This document shows, piece after piece, positions 18,279 to 29,935 of a DNA stretch of 32,344 nt (its first letter is position 1; every line of letters begins with the position of its first letter). A program made the position numbers and the translations under genes. The DNA is from Beroe ovata (Eukaryota; Ctenophora; Nuda; Beroida; Beroidae). Under the pieces are notes generated by a model, which had not been told where the DNA came from, made no database searches, and saw only the letters and a program-made list of their open reading frames with translations. The stretch spans positions 630,364 through 662,707 of the forward strand of contig CAMPET010000002.1 in the NCBI GenBank assembly GCA_946803715.1, read 5' to 3'.

Positions 18279-20874
18279 ACCCGCTGTCTACCTGTGGCAG
18301 AACGGAGAGAGTAGGATGAGGTTATCATGGTTCTGATGTTTTTTGGACTCTGTTCTGTTTTCAGCATGTTGTAGTGCATATTGGTTAGCATAATTTGGTT
18401 TATTAATTTGCTCTTTATTAATCACGACATGTTATTAAATCCCCATTAGTTTTGGGACGGCAGTTGATTGGTTAATTGATAGCATCTACCGCCTCGTTGT
18501 TGAAAGGCCTGCACATTGTAAGATTTGGTCAGTGACCGAGGCCTGGCAACCCTTTGCAACCGCTGGCCATGTGAATGTCGGGCGGTCGACAAATGGTCAT
18601 CGCATCGTGCTCTCTCAGCCACCGGAAGTGGATACAATTGGCCATTGTATTAGGACGGGGATACAATGGGCTCACGACTTGACTATAGTTCATTGCATAC
18701 CCATTCTGCCTCCAGAATTATATAATCCATCAATTCGACATATCATACAAATTATATATTAAGATTTAAATTGGATGATTATTTGATTTACTCCCAGTTC
18801 ATCACCCAGCCACATGGAGCCGACTAATGTTATCTTCTGTAATATCTCCTCTACAACTACCCCACGAAACAGGGTTGACTGGGATGTGCGATGTTTTGTG
18901 AGGAGATTTGACCAAGTACTGGTCACTAGTTACAATGCAATACAGTAGTTTTGTCAATGACAAATTGTTATGTTAATAACTCAGCCCTAGTTTCGACTGT
19001 AGTAAGAAAGTAACGATCCTAGATATGACGTTATTATAGGAATGAACATTGCTCATTTGAGTATGGTATAGATTGTTAGTTACGGTTGAGTTGGCCACGC
19101 AGCCATGAGGTCAGGTGATTTATCAGTGGGCATCATTTTGTCCATGTATTTCCCTCCCTTCTGCCTAATAACAACATTAACTAATTTATCGTAATTGGTC
19201 CATGCAGTTTTCGAGTACCCATGCTGTATGATCGTGATGAGTAACATCGTGATAAGGTTCATGACCTGTTTGTCTGTTGGATTAAACAAACACCACATAC
19301 ACAAACACCACATACACAAACACGTCATACACAAACATACTTTACACCACATGCTCAGATAACGAACAAAGACAAATGCTGGACAATAGACAATACCACT
19401 TCGGACATGCTGACAAATTGACAGGTACACCATCTAAATAGGTAAGCAGGGTGGATAAACAAACAGCGAAACAATGCCTACTACCATGATACATGCATCT
19501 TGTTTATTTATCTAACTGGTTCACTACTCAACCACCAAGCCAGCTTCTGATTGGAATATTGGAAAACTTTCCAAGTTTGATAAAGTTTTACTGAACTGAA
19601 GACCAATTATGAGAACTTCACGAGAGGCCACACCCGTTTGATAAACAAATAATTGTGAAACGGCTGTAACTGCATGAAAATGACGGTAAGGTCATGCCAC
19701 CCTTCTGAATCTGAATAGTTGGTTCTCAGAAATGACGTTTCGTTTTGAGCATATTTCAACATCTTTTGATTGAGATGTTTTTGCCTCATCAAATGTGTGA
19801 ACCATAAGTATCAGTTTTTTATTTCTTTTTTTCACTATTAACCACTCGATACTAAAATTTGTTCTCGTTTTTTGCGCGCTTTTTCAATCTATCCATTACC
19901 ACAATTAACATTCCGTTACGCAGTCGTGAGCACATTGAATCCGGCATATATATATATTGATAATGGATAACAACATCATTATTAAACAACCGATTTGTAC
20001 TCTGGACTTGGAAAATAAGTGAATTTACAATTGACCATTAACAATTCACTCTCTTTCAGAGGAAAAATAATAACGTTCTCTATTTGATGTTCATGAATAA
20101 AAATCTTGTGTAGAGAGGTAGTATGATGGTCCATCATAAATTGCAAGGGCATTGACCGTTAAGTTTTTTTCGTTCAACGAAACCGTTAATGACAATCATT
20201 AAATTGTTGAGAGTTCATTTGTGACCGAAGTTTGACTACCTATATATCGTTTACCATGATAGTGAACAGTCATTGTCATTTCAATTCATTTACGTTGCTT
20301 CACATTTACAGAGAGGTTTTTGTCATTTTTGTCATCAAAAACTTTAATTTCTGTCTCGTTTTATGAGCAGTAAACAAAGAAGTAGTTCAGGAGCTTTCAC
20401 AATTTCTATTGTCTTGCTAACTATTCAGCTTTTCCCTCAACACTCAACAGTCAACGACTACCAGTTGCTTCAACTTTGTCACTTAACGTATAGAGATCTT
20501 TGACACTAACGTAAGTGAATAATTCTTCTTCAGTCACCAATTTAACTTTTGGTTACAGTTCCATCATGGTTCATGATTCCTTGCTCTGTTAAATGCAGAA
20601 CAATGGTCGAAAAGCTACAATAAGACGTGTCCTTGTAAAAATGCCAATCAGGAAATCCGCAAATATCTTCAACGGATGGATACATGTTAACGTGTCCATG
20701 ATATGATATGTGTGACGTTAATTGATCACACTATCATATCGTTATTCTTATTACCGTTGAATTATCAGGACAATGGCCGCTGTCAGAACACACACATTGT
20801 GTTTGCTGGGTGTTTTGTTGTTCTCCCCCCACACACACAGAACTATAACTGCTTGGTGGGCAAGGTGCTGGTGT
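18279..20874. other. Gene-free region
   Basis: No gene supported. It holds the 15-base minisatellite at 19286-19340 and a short hairpin, TTTCGTT-C-AACGAAA, near 20167-20182, flanked by ACCGTTAA on both sides. The minus-strand open frame at 19080-19433 is carried by the minisatellite. Confidence 0.5.
19286..19340. repeat. 15-bp minisatellite, about 3.7 units
   Basis: ACAAACACCACATAC at 19286-19300 and an identical copy at 19301-19315, then ACAAACACGTCATAC at 19316-19330 and a partial ACAAACATAC. It has the same period as the unrelated repeat at 14920-14979. Confidence 0.93.
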
Positions 20875-20901
20875 CACGTGCTTATAGTGCTTTATCACGT
20901 G
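20875..20901. promoter_or_regulatory. Pair of CACGTG E-boxes, 21 bp apart
   Basis: Sites at 20875-20880 and 20896-20901, with the same start-to-start distance as the pair at 15799/15820. Function inferred from motif only. Confidence 0.5.
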
Positions 20902-22144
20902 ACTCTCGTGTTTTGCACGATAAGTGCTCCAATTAACGGCTTATTTAATTACACCACGCGAGTGATAGCGAGAGAGAGAGGCTTGGTGGTTTGAACCATT
21001 GATAAGCAAGACACACACACATCATATACTACTCCCTACTGCAGGTCCTGCTGTTTACCAGACTCACGACATTTCTAACCTATTCCACCGTGCTCTTTTC
21101 AATCAGTTTTATACTGCGCGTTACCGACATACTGCCTGTTTATGTAATGTTAATCGCTCGCCAACCTTTCCACAGTTTGTACTGATAGTTGTGCCTGCTT
21201 ATCATGCCTATCGATATTCGTATTGTTTATCTTATAATTTTTGCTCCATAATCGGCGGCAGCGGCTAGAACCCGCGGCCATCAAAGCGCAATCCATAATT
21301 TCGCCTAAGTACCTACTTCTGACTGTTCATGAATTGGGTTGTCTGATATCATGTCTCAAATAATGATTGACATGTTTACACTTTAGATCTAATTGATTAA
21401 ATAGCTCCCGGGATGTTATTAAATTCCACAAGCAGCTGCACAGGATGGCGCTGGTTCGTGCCTGTCACAAGTGGTGTCAAATACTAGATTCTGTGGGACC
21501 CATCCCTCCCACCCCTTATCTCTTACACCAACATGCATTACACTCATAGTTGATATGTGTGTTATGTTGCGTCGCACAATTATAATGCGGTGACAAGACT
21601 TTCAAAATTAAATATAATTAAACAGTTCAGTATATTACATTGAAGGGTAAGGATTGAGAGTGCGTGCGATAGACTTGGTAACTGAAATGTTACTGTCACC
21701 GAATGGCACGGACCCCGTCGCTCAGGATTTGTGATCGACAGCTTGACTCTCCCCGGCCAGTGCAAGTACTTTACTCTCACGCTTACGAGACCCGGGTAAT
21801 TCAAATCGGATTAACCTGTCACGTGATCCGATCAAAACCGATAATCAAAATATAAGTGGATAAGTGGATGCTGGTTTGACATGTAAATATTGACAGGAAT
21901 TTATGATCGGAGTAGGAGTTTGTGCCAGGCTCCCCCTGGGGTGGGACTTGACTATGCCGCGCGCGCGGCTCCTTACAACCCCCTGCTGCAGGTGGATACA
22001 ACTTCAGTAACATTATACTATGACAACATTTAATTAAATAGCAACTGATAAGCATGACCGCAAGTACGTCAACTACAATCGCACACACACACATGTGTCG
22101 TATAGCTCTCGCCGTGCCACTATCTGCCTGGAACGGAAACTCAG
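20902..22144. other. Gene-free region
   Basis: No gene supported. One E-box in GTCACGTGAT lies at 21830-21835. A CpG-rich GCCGCGCGCGCGGC palindrome sits near 21957-21970. Short CA/GT tracts lie near 21010 and 22081-22098. Confidence 0.5.
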
Positions 22145-22169
22145 CACGTGTCACGTTATGGAGCACGTG
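22145..22169. promoter_or_regulatory. Pair of CACGTG E-boxes, 19 bp apart
   Basis: Sites at 22145-22150 and 22164-22169. The first is in CACGTGTCACGT, a 12-mer also present at 16692-16703. Confidence 0.5.
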
Positions 22170-25100
22170 ACAGCGCGCGGGGCCCTCATTCGGCAAAAAC
22201 AGCTCGTAGAAGGTGGTCACATGACGGAGGGGAGCGCTAGTTTTAGCAACTCTGGCACATTGCTACAACCTCTCTGTATGTATTATTATGGACTGAGATA
22301 GGAATGGGGGGAGAATGGAGTATCTAACTGTGGTGGGAGAGGGCGCCGCTGAGTCTGTCCGGGCAGTTTGCTTGTCCGAAAGAGCAGGGAAATCACTGCT
22401 AGTCTAATTAACATTCCAGATAATGCAAAATACAGATCTCTTCAATCGTTAGTCTGTAATTCAGTTAAATTTCTGACATAAATTTCATAGGTCACAATCT
22501 CATAAACCATTGTATTTTCCCCTCCCCATTAACTTGCATACATGTAATAATTAGGGTCTTGAAGCAGCTGAGTTTTTGTTCCCTCATCCTACGGCAGGCT
22601 GGGGTAGTGATCTGCTGCCAGATCTTGCTATCTAAATGTGCGGGGCCACTTTTCTTTTTAGACATTTTGAATGACGTCCGCCACTCATTCCTTTTCATTT
22701 TCCTCCCTATTCTTCTCCTTGCACGAGCGTTTTATCCGAGGATAGCTGTGTAATGGTCAGGATTTCCTCATTAATCAGATTGGAATTTCCTCACAGCCCT
22801 ATGATCACTCTCGAACTATAATACGTGTCTTTATATGTTACAGTCTATATTACTGATACCACGATAGTAGTAGAACTACTACCAATTCCGGAACACAGGT
22901 CCACCCAATTATAGAGGTATAGCTGGTTTAGCTGCTGCAATGTCTCGAGGATTATTCTCATTACCTCCTCTCTTCCAGGGTAAGTGAGCAATTATATCTC
23001 AACCCATGGCCAAGCTTATCTCAATAGTAAGTGAAACAACAACTAGAGGCTAGACGTACATTGTAACGGGAAGTGTTTCAGTATTGGTTTTGCAATTAAT
23101 TCCACTCCAAATTACCGTGAGTAGGGTGTTATTATGGATCTGAGCATCGCCATCCACACTACGGGTATATCATGAGCAAACATGTGATCAGCTTTAGCCG
23201 TCTATATACCGACTCCAAACTTTCAGGTTTATCCCATCATGCGTAGTAGGGTCGCCCGTGAGCTGTGTGTGTTGCGGCTAGTGAAACTATATGATATGAA
23301 ACTATGATGTCTGATCTTTGCGATGGGCGTGGCACATGTTTAGTGGACTATAGAGCTCGTGAACAACATAGCTGACAGGCACGATGCATGGTGTCCATAG
23401 TCGACATGTGTCTCACATTGGAGACATGATAGGAGAACTCGTGGGAAGGGATGTTTCCTGTATTATGCTAAATTAGAGGAATGATAAATCTTATTGAGGT
23501 TATCGGTAACCAATGAAACCTATAATTCTCCTCACTTTTTATTAACACCCATAGATTAGGAATGAAAATGATCGCATCTCTGACACATGTCTCTATTGCT
23601 TACTAAGATTGATTTAGACTGCTATTCTAAACTATCCTACATTACTTAATCTTCCCATCTATCAAGCAGTACCAAATACCGATCGTTGTGTCTATGATGG
23701 ATGGTTAATAACCATTGGTTATAGGATTTAGCAGTAGTAGAATCATTGTATTGTACTGATTCTCTCTATTATAGCTGATTATTATTCTAAACCCCCTCGA
23801 TTTAAACGTAGCTGCTGCAGGCTGCTTGAGGTTAATGAACATGTCCTACTACTCCTTTATAATAATGGCCTGATATCAACGTGATCGTGATGCAGAGAGT
23901 GTGGGCAAGGGACTCCCATACCTCCTGGCACTCACACGTGATCCCACTGGCTCCTCCACCACTGTTATAGTTTTACACCCATGCACGCCGCGCGCATGGC
24001 TACAATTCCGCAGGCTGCTGCACCTCGGAAAAGCGGCTCATGGGGATCTGTTAATCAATCGTATTGTTGTATGATGGCTACACTGTGGCACACTAGTTTT
24101 TGTCTCGCCTAGCGGAGCTCGGGTAATTGTAGTTGTGAGATTAATGACCAAGCTACTACTACTAGTTATAACTGTGTGAGAATAGTGGTAATATAAGGGC
24201 ATGGCGCGCGCTCGCGGACCACTCACCCGCGAGAACCACTAATGTTATACTGCGCTGCTCTGCTGCCCAACTGCTTGTATATTATCATATTCATGGGAGG
24301 AGGAGGGAGGGAGGGGAGTTGTTTGTCTCGCAGACAGCCCGTCTCACGTTGCACTCAGACGCACTGGCTCCTGCTCCTCACGTTGCGGGCAATGTAGCGC
24401 ATACTGTCTACCCACACACACACACTCACACACACACACACACACACACCAGACATAACGGACTCATAACTCCCACTATCACTACACGCTCTGAACCAAT
24501 AGTTACTGTGCTCTATGATCATCAGGATCATGATGGTCATACTACACACAAACACACGCACACACACACTAGGAGAGCGAGCACTCCCGACTAAGGTTAG
24601 CTACCCAGACGTATAGCCAGACGCGCGTCTTGTGACCACTTCAGATAAGGATATTTGGGATGATCTGTGAACTCATATTTACCTGGATTCTTTCTCAACC
24701 CATTATACCCATTAATGGTCCAAGTCAATTAGCCAATTACCCAATTAAGAAGGACGTTGTTGCGCGGCAAAGTAGGGCAATTAGCTTGTTATTGAGTGGC
24801 GGCCGTCCGGATCAGCGCTTCACTACAGCGGAGGTAGTTGTGTCAGTCACGCGGCAAGTCACTCCTGCAACACACAACGCTACATGAAAGTAAGAGAATG
24901 AGAGAGAGCGTGGTGGGAGAGAGAGAGAGCAAGGGCAGGCTGAGTGAGTGCGAGGGGTGAGCTGCTGGCAAACAAGCGGATACAGTGTAGCAACTTAAAC
25001 CAAACATTATATTGTCTTTGAGTTAGGTAATAGCGCGCTGGGCTAGGGTACAGAGAGAGAGAGCACTGCGTATCCTTCGTCTTCTCCAGCAGTTCGACTA

Positions 25101-26981
25101 GGGAGCCCGTATCGCACACACACACACACACACACAAACACACACGAGAAGTGTGCCGCGTACTATATATACATATGCCTATTATATATGGCTTTTGTCT
25201 TCGATTCCCCCATGACCACATCTGTCCCGCTGTCGAACTTTGCCTGCTGTCACTCTATATATTGCGTCATTGTGAATAGTAAGTATAGTCTCAATGAGTA
25301 TTCACACCTCATGATGATTTGATACAATTTCCAGATTATAACACCCCCGCTGTTTTTGAAAAAGCTCCTCTGAGCATGTGCGTTTATCTCGCACATGCAG
25401 CTCCGTAACGTCGCTTCCTCCGTTACTAATTGCGGATCTCCGCGTACCAGGCAGTGTATCCGCGATATATCACAGACATCGTGAGATAATGGTATTGTTA
25501 TGTGCGGCGGAAGCTGATCTGCCTGTGGGACTCACGTGGTAACAGGGTGGTACACCACATGGTATCGGGGTGGTATCGAGTCTATATATACCGCGGAGTA
25601 GCTTGTAATTATTTCATACACCCCCTCCTCCATTGCTAATCCGGTACTCTCTCACTCTGCTACTTATAGCAGGTGCACGTCTCTAATGCTAACCCGCTTA
25701 TTATATATTCGTGCTATTTATATTGGATCAGCTATTTCAAAACATTTCCTTGGGGTAGTGTTTTTATCTTATCGGCGCACGTCCTATGAAGTATGAATCC
25801 GTGCCGCTATACTCGTGTCGCTCTCTCAGCATCGCAAAGATGTGCCGCACTGATGGTCGGAGCATAGGTTTCCCGCACTTCGTCCATCATATACTAGTTC
25901 CGTGATATATGTGTCGGATAAAGCGATGTTTAAAATTGGAACCCGCTTGTCACTTGTTTTAAAGTATGTGCCCGGTCAAATCATTGCGGATCCGACTTGT
26001 CGACCTAGTCCGGCTTTTTTTCTCGTTTTCCCCGAATTTTCACAAGCTCATACCCGCTGTGATCTCTGGGTTGACGGGAATTATATAGTGACGTCAGTCA
26101 TAGATTTCGTGGTCATTATCGCATATTTGCTGAGATTTCGGGTTGTATCATTTCTGTCGTTACTTCGGAATATATGTGATTGACCGACGATTTGTGACGG
26201 TGTATCAATTATAGGAGAAATTTTAAACCCGGGTAGCATCTTTGAACGTGTGTTCTTACCGACTTGCTGTGTCGACACTTATTAGTGTCAATCTCGGGAT
26301 TTGTCAAAGCGTGCGCTCGAGCGACCTGCTCCGTACACTATATGTATCGATATATTGGCATAAAAAATATTTACAATTAAATATTTCCGTGCCGTTTTTC
26401 GACGGTCAGATGTAATGATAACAATTTGATCGTCGATAGTGTCTTCTTTGCAAATGGCAGTTTGACATCCATGGGCGTTCTGTCAAATGTACGTCATGTT
26501 AATTTGCAATTTTATTCGCTTTTCCTGCTAAAAATCGTCCATCAATTCACAATATCACAGTTATCATATGTCACTATGTAATCCGTGGCTAATAACAGCT
26601 ATTGTCCGTGTCACACTTTCCCCCTGTGTCCAACATGTGCTGGGTGGCATGTATCAGGGTGGGCGTTCAGGGCGGGATACAGCGACTTTTTAAACTCGGG
26701 ACCAGCTTATCAAGTTTGGACAGTTCACGGCATATGTCATCTTAATCATGTTTGGATCTCAGGTCCGGATTTTGTATCAGATTGTGACAGTAATGTAGCA
26801 GGTTTGCAGGCCATATGCCCGCGCGGCGGGCGTGTGTTGCTATATGGCGGGTGGGGATATGCAGACGCACACCTGTGTTTATAACACTCGATTGTAATTA
26901 ATACACACCTCCCAGTGCTGACCAATGACACAGCGCGCGCCCTTTCTTCTACCCACCCAAATATAGAGACTCCCCTCGTAT
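22170..26981. other. Gene-free region with microsatellites and CpG-rich patches
   Basis: No gene supported. CA repeats lie at 24413-24449, 24543-24569 and 25115-25145, and GA repeats at about 24893-24940 and 25051-25064. CpG-rich patches lie near 23985-23998 and 24203-24236, the latter with a CTCGCGG...CCGCGAG stem. E-boxes lie at 23935-23940 and 25533-25538. Open frames in 25902-26884 show no recognisable domain. Confidence 0.5.
24413..25145. repeat. Group of (CA)n and (GA)n microsatellites
   Basis: Separate tracts: CA at 24413-24449 with one CT interruption, CA at 24543-24569, GA at about 24893-24930, GA at 25051-25064 and CA at 25115-25145. Apparent peptides here are Thr-His or Cys-Val repeats. 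Confidence 0.9.
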
Positions 26982-27000
26982 AACAACAACAACAACAACA
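26982..27000. repeat. (AAC)n microsatellite
   Basis: About six AAC units. A G10 homopolymer follows at about 27069-27078. Confidence 0.9.
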
Positions 27001-27829
27001 GGAGCTTGTCATCAGAGTGTAGTGCATATATTGACTAACTACAATATAGTTACATCATTCGTTACATCAGGGGGGGGGGTGAGTTCACGTCTTTTTTCCT
27101 GACCATGACATGTGACAATATCGCCTTTTTGTAGCAGTGAGGTTCTTGGAACTTGTGATCTTATATCATGATTGAATTTTGGAATATCTATTGTTATGGT
27201 CTGTGTGAGGTTTTTTGAATCAGTATTCCTGGCTTCGATTTTTTCTTTTCATTAACTTTCATAAACCTATTCGTTTGGTCTTAGATGAGGCTCACAAAAT
27301 AGATACTATAAGTATAAGTATGTTTGTGTGCTGGTAACAGGTAATACTATAATTCGTTATCAAATTAAATCCACATTCTGCACTAGATTTAGAACATATT
27401 CAGCGTTATTAGGAGACAATTAGAATGGCGAAGGACAAGCACGATCAACTATTCCCAAAGAGGCGATATTATCACTCCTGCAGGCACCACTACTTTGTTT
27501 CCGCACGTCAATTTCACCCTAACTCACCAACAACGACTAGACTAAATTTTTGTGTGCCCCGACTGTTCCGTCAACAATTTATCCAATTAATTCAGACGAC
27601 CGTGTGCAGCACATTAACATATCTAGATGGCTACAATAAGCGCTAAAATCATTAGATTAAAAATATCAAGATGGGGGATGTGTCGATACAATTGCCCATC
27701 ATTAGGCATGTTGCACGTGTTGCGCGCGCGCTCTCTCTCCATTTTACCCCACCCCCGGGCTGCACTGCTATTTGCCCAGCTGCACTAAAACTCTGCTGTA
27801 GCTGTGTGCTCGAGTGGTGAACCAGGACT

Positions 27830-27872
27830 CACACACACACACGCANCACACACACACACACACACACACACA
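27830..27872. repeat. (CA)n microsatellite with one undetermined base
   Basis: A CA tract broken by GCANCA, with an unresolved base at 27846. Confidence 0.95.
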
Positions 27873-28233
27873 GTACACACACTTGTCACGCGCTTGCTCA
27901 CGCGTTACTCAACTTCCGGCTAAGTGCCGGACCGTGTCCTGGAAACGCAGCATCAGCTGGAGAACGGTCATGTGCGCGTTCCAGGGCCCTGTGTGCAGGA
28001 GGGAAAGTATTAGTGCCAGGGATACGGACAATGATGCATATCTTGTACCCCTCTCTGCCCATGTACGACCATTATGTCCCATTCCAATGTCCATAGCAGC
28101 GATCATACTATAGTAGTGCATTGACCAGTGACTCAACTCCTAACCATTTAGAACTCCAAAGCAAGATGAACTCTCTTCGGAAAGCGATCAATCTCTAATT
28201 CCAATACTCATGAGTGAGCATCTATAGTGCTAG

Positions 28234-28271
28234 CACCAGGAAGTTCCGATATCACCAGGAAGTTCCGATAT
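28234..28271. repeat. 19-bp perfect tandem duplication containing an ETS-like core
   Basis: CACCAGGAAGTTCCGATAT occurs twice without a mismatch and is followed by CAC. Each copy holds CAGGAAGT, an ETS-type GGAA core, and the small palindrome GGAAGTTCC, so the duplication doubles a potential binding site. Confidence 0.92.
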
Positions 28272-28338
28272 CACATAAAGACATTGCTCCTTCACCAACA
28301 GCAGCAACAACAATAGTAACGGCAGCATCATCCCTGTA

Positions 28339-28356
28339 GCTGCTGCTGCTGCTGCT
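28339..28356. repeat. (GCT)n trinucleotide repeat
   Basis: Six GCT units. GCAGCAACAACAA lies about 40 bases upstream at 28301-28313, so the two could pair weakly. No open frame suggests a poly-Leu or poly-Ala protein. Confidence 0.9.
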
Positions 28357-29798
28357 CTCCTCAATAGCAATAGATTCTCCATCTAAATGTATATAATTCT
28401 TTAATTTGGTAATCACGTTAAATTTGATTGCAGTTTACAAAGTTTAACAATGTGTGCTTGCACATGTACAGGTGCTGTCTTCTCGCTAGTATGTGTCAAC
28501 CCCTGTCAGCATTATGTGCGATAGTCTCTCCTCTCTCCCCATGGTTCTTGTCAGCATCGTGCGCGGCATGCGTGCGCAATCCTCATCATGATTCCAGCAG
28601 TTTCGTCTCTAATTCTCCACCGACTGAACAGAATGACAGTTTGACAGGCGCGCGCGAGTTTCTGCACGTCTTGTCCTTGTCTCTATTATAATCCAGACAC
28701 AGTTTATTCTACTCCACCTACTCATTATATACCTACTGCTACTTACTCTTCCTCACAGCAAGAGACTCGCTGTGTCTTTACTACGAGATTTTGACATAGC
28801 TTTTTTCTAGACTGGGGTGAAAAATGCGCAGGGATTAAATATTATTCTCACTATAATTGTGAGTCTGTAACGGCGCTCTATAATGGAGATGGTTTTGTAA
28901 CAGTGCCCTTTAAAACCATCGTAACGTGTCCTCTTATAAATAACCTCTCTTTGATACTTTGACACCTTCAATCGTGGGTATTTTATCCATGAGCTAGGTC
29001 TCCGTCACTCACTCACTTTCCGCAGATAAATTACACGTGTGATTTCGCAGGAGAGCTGTATATCCCCTGCTCCCACCTTATTCATTCGGACTCCCTCCCC
29101 CTAGATCCAGTATGGTTCATTTGGGTCTCACATACGTGCATAGATAATGAATTCTAGTCGCAATGAACATGACCTCGCACCTTCCTCCCTCTCCGTTATA
29201 TGAACTGTGTTCCTAAAGTCCTTCCTGTGGCATGCCATGTGTCCCTCACGTGTCATGCATGAACAATTCGTGGGAATTGCTGGAAAATGCTGCGTTGTAC
29301 TAATTCGGGGGTAAGGGGCATTATAAATCTGTTTGAATAAGCTGGGGTTGTGGTTGTGGCACCCCCAGAAGAATTGTAGCTCGGTTGTTTCTCATGAATC
29401 AGCTAGTACGATCCTTTACTTACACAGTGGTTTATCTGTTATTCGGGAATTTATTCTTAGCTAACGGGGATGTCTTTGAACTGCCAGGCCCATCTCAGCA
29501 ATGCTTTCTATCGACCAATATTACGTGTTGCGTTATAGGGGATGCCCTCTTTTTGTTGTTGTTGTACACGTGACCATTGTTCCATGTCGAACAAAGAATT
29601 ATTTATCATTTTGTCAAAACTGTCAAGTAAAATGCAGACAATAGCGATGACCTATGAATTGTTTGAGGCACCTTAGAGAGTAACTTTAAAACGTTAAGTG
29701 GTACGATAACTGTAACTGTAAGTCAGGAGCTTTCGAAAATCATGTGATAATCGTCGTCAGCTGTTTTAGCAAACTTTTCATGAAGTTAGGAGGGATAA

Positions 29799-29935
29799 TA
29801 GGGCGGGTCAAAAAGTAATTTTTCCTCGAATAATTAGGACAAAGCTTAAAAGTTGGCCCAAGGGCTCAATAACACACTCGGGTCAACTTTGAGGCTTTGT
29901 CTTCTAATTCGGAAAAAAGTTTTCGAACCGCCCTA
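29799..29935. mobile_element. Palindromic TA-flanked MITE-like element
   Basis: The left end GGGCGGGTCAAAAAGTAATT and the complement of the right end, GGGCGGTTCGAAAACTTTTT, are imperfect inverted repeats of roughly 55-60 bases. They share GGGCGG, TTTTTCC, GAAT, GACAAAGC and AAAGTTG in order. TA lies outside both ends (29799-29800 and 29934-29935), as for Tc1/mariner-type insertions. GGATAA also occurs on both sides, so the exact target duplication is unsure. There is no coding capacity. Confidence 0.75.

Larger units (their letters stand above)
27001..29798. other. Gene-free region
   Basis: No gene supported. It contains the CA tract at 27830-27872, a 19-base duplication at 28234-28271, a trinucleotide repeat at 28339-28356, and E-boxes at 27714, 29034, 29247 and 29567. 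The 62-codon frame at 29385-29573 has hydrophobic stretches at both ends but matches nothing I know. Confidence 0.5.

Noticed and set aside
27425-27646. 73-codon basic frame starting MAKDKHD
   Set aside because: No recognisable domain and no neighbouring exon signals found; most likely chance.
29385-29573. 62-codon frame with hydrophobic ends and an NIT glycosylation-like site, resembling a small secreted or GPI-anchored protein
   Set aside because: Too short, no recognised family, and no promoter or splice support; hydrophobic peptides arise easily from T-rich sequence.
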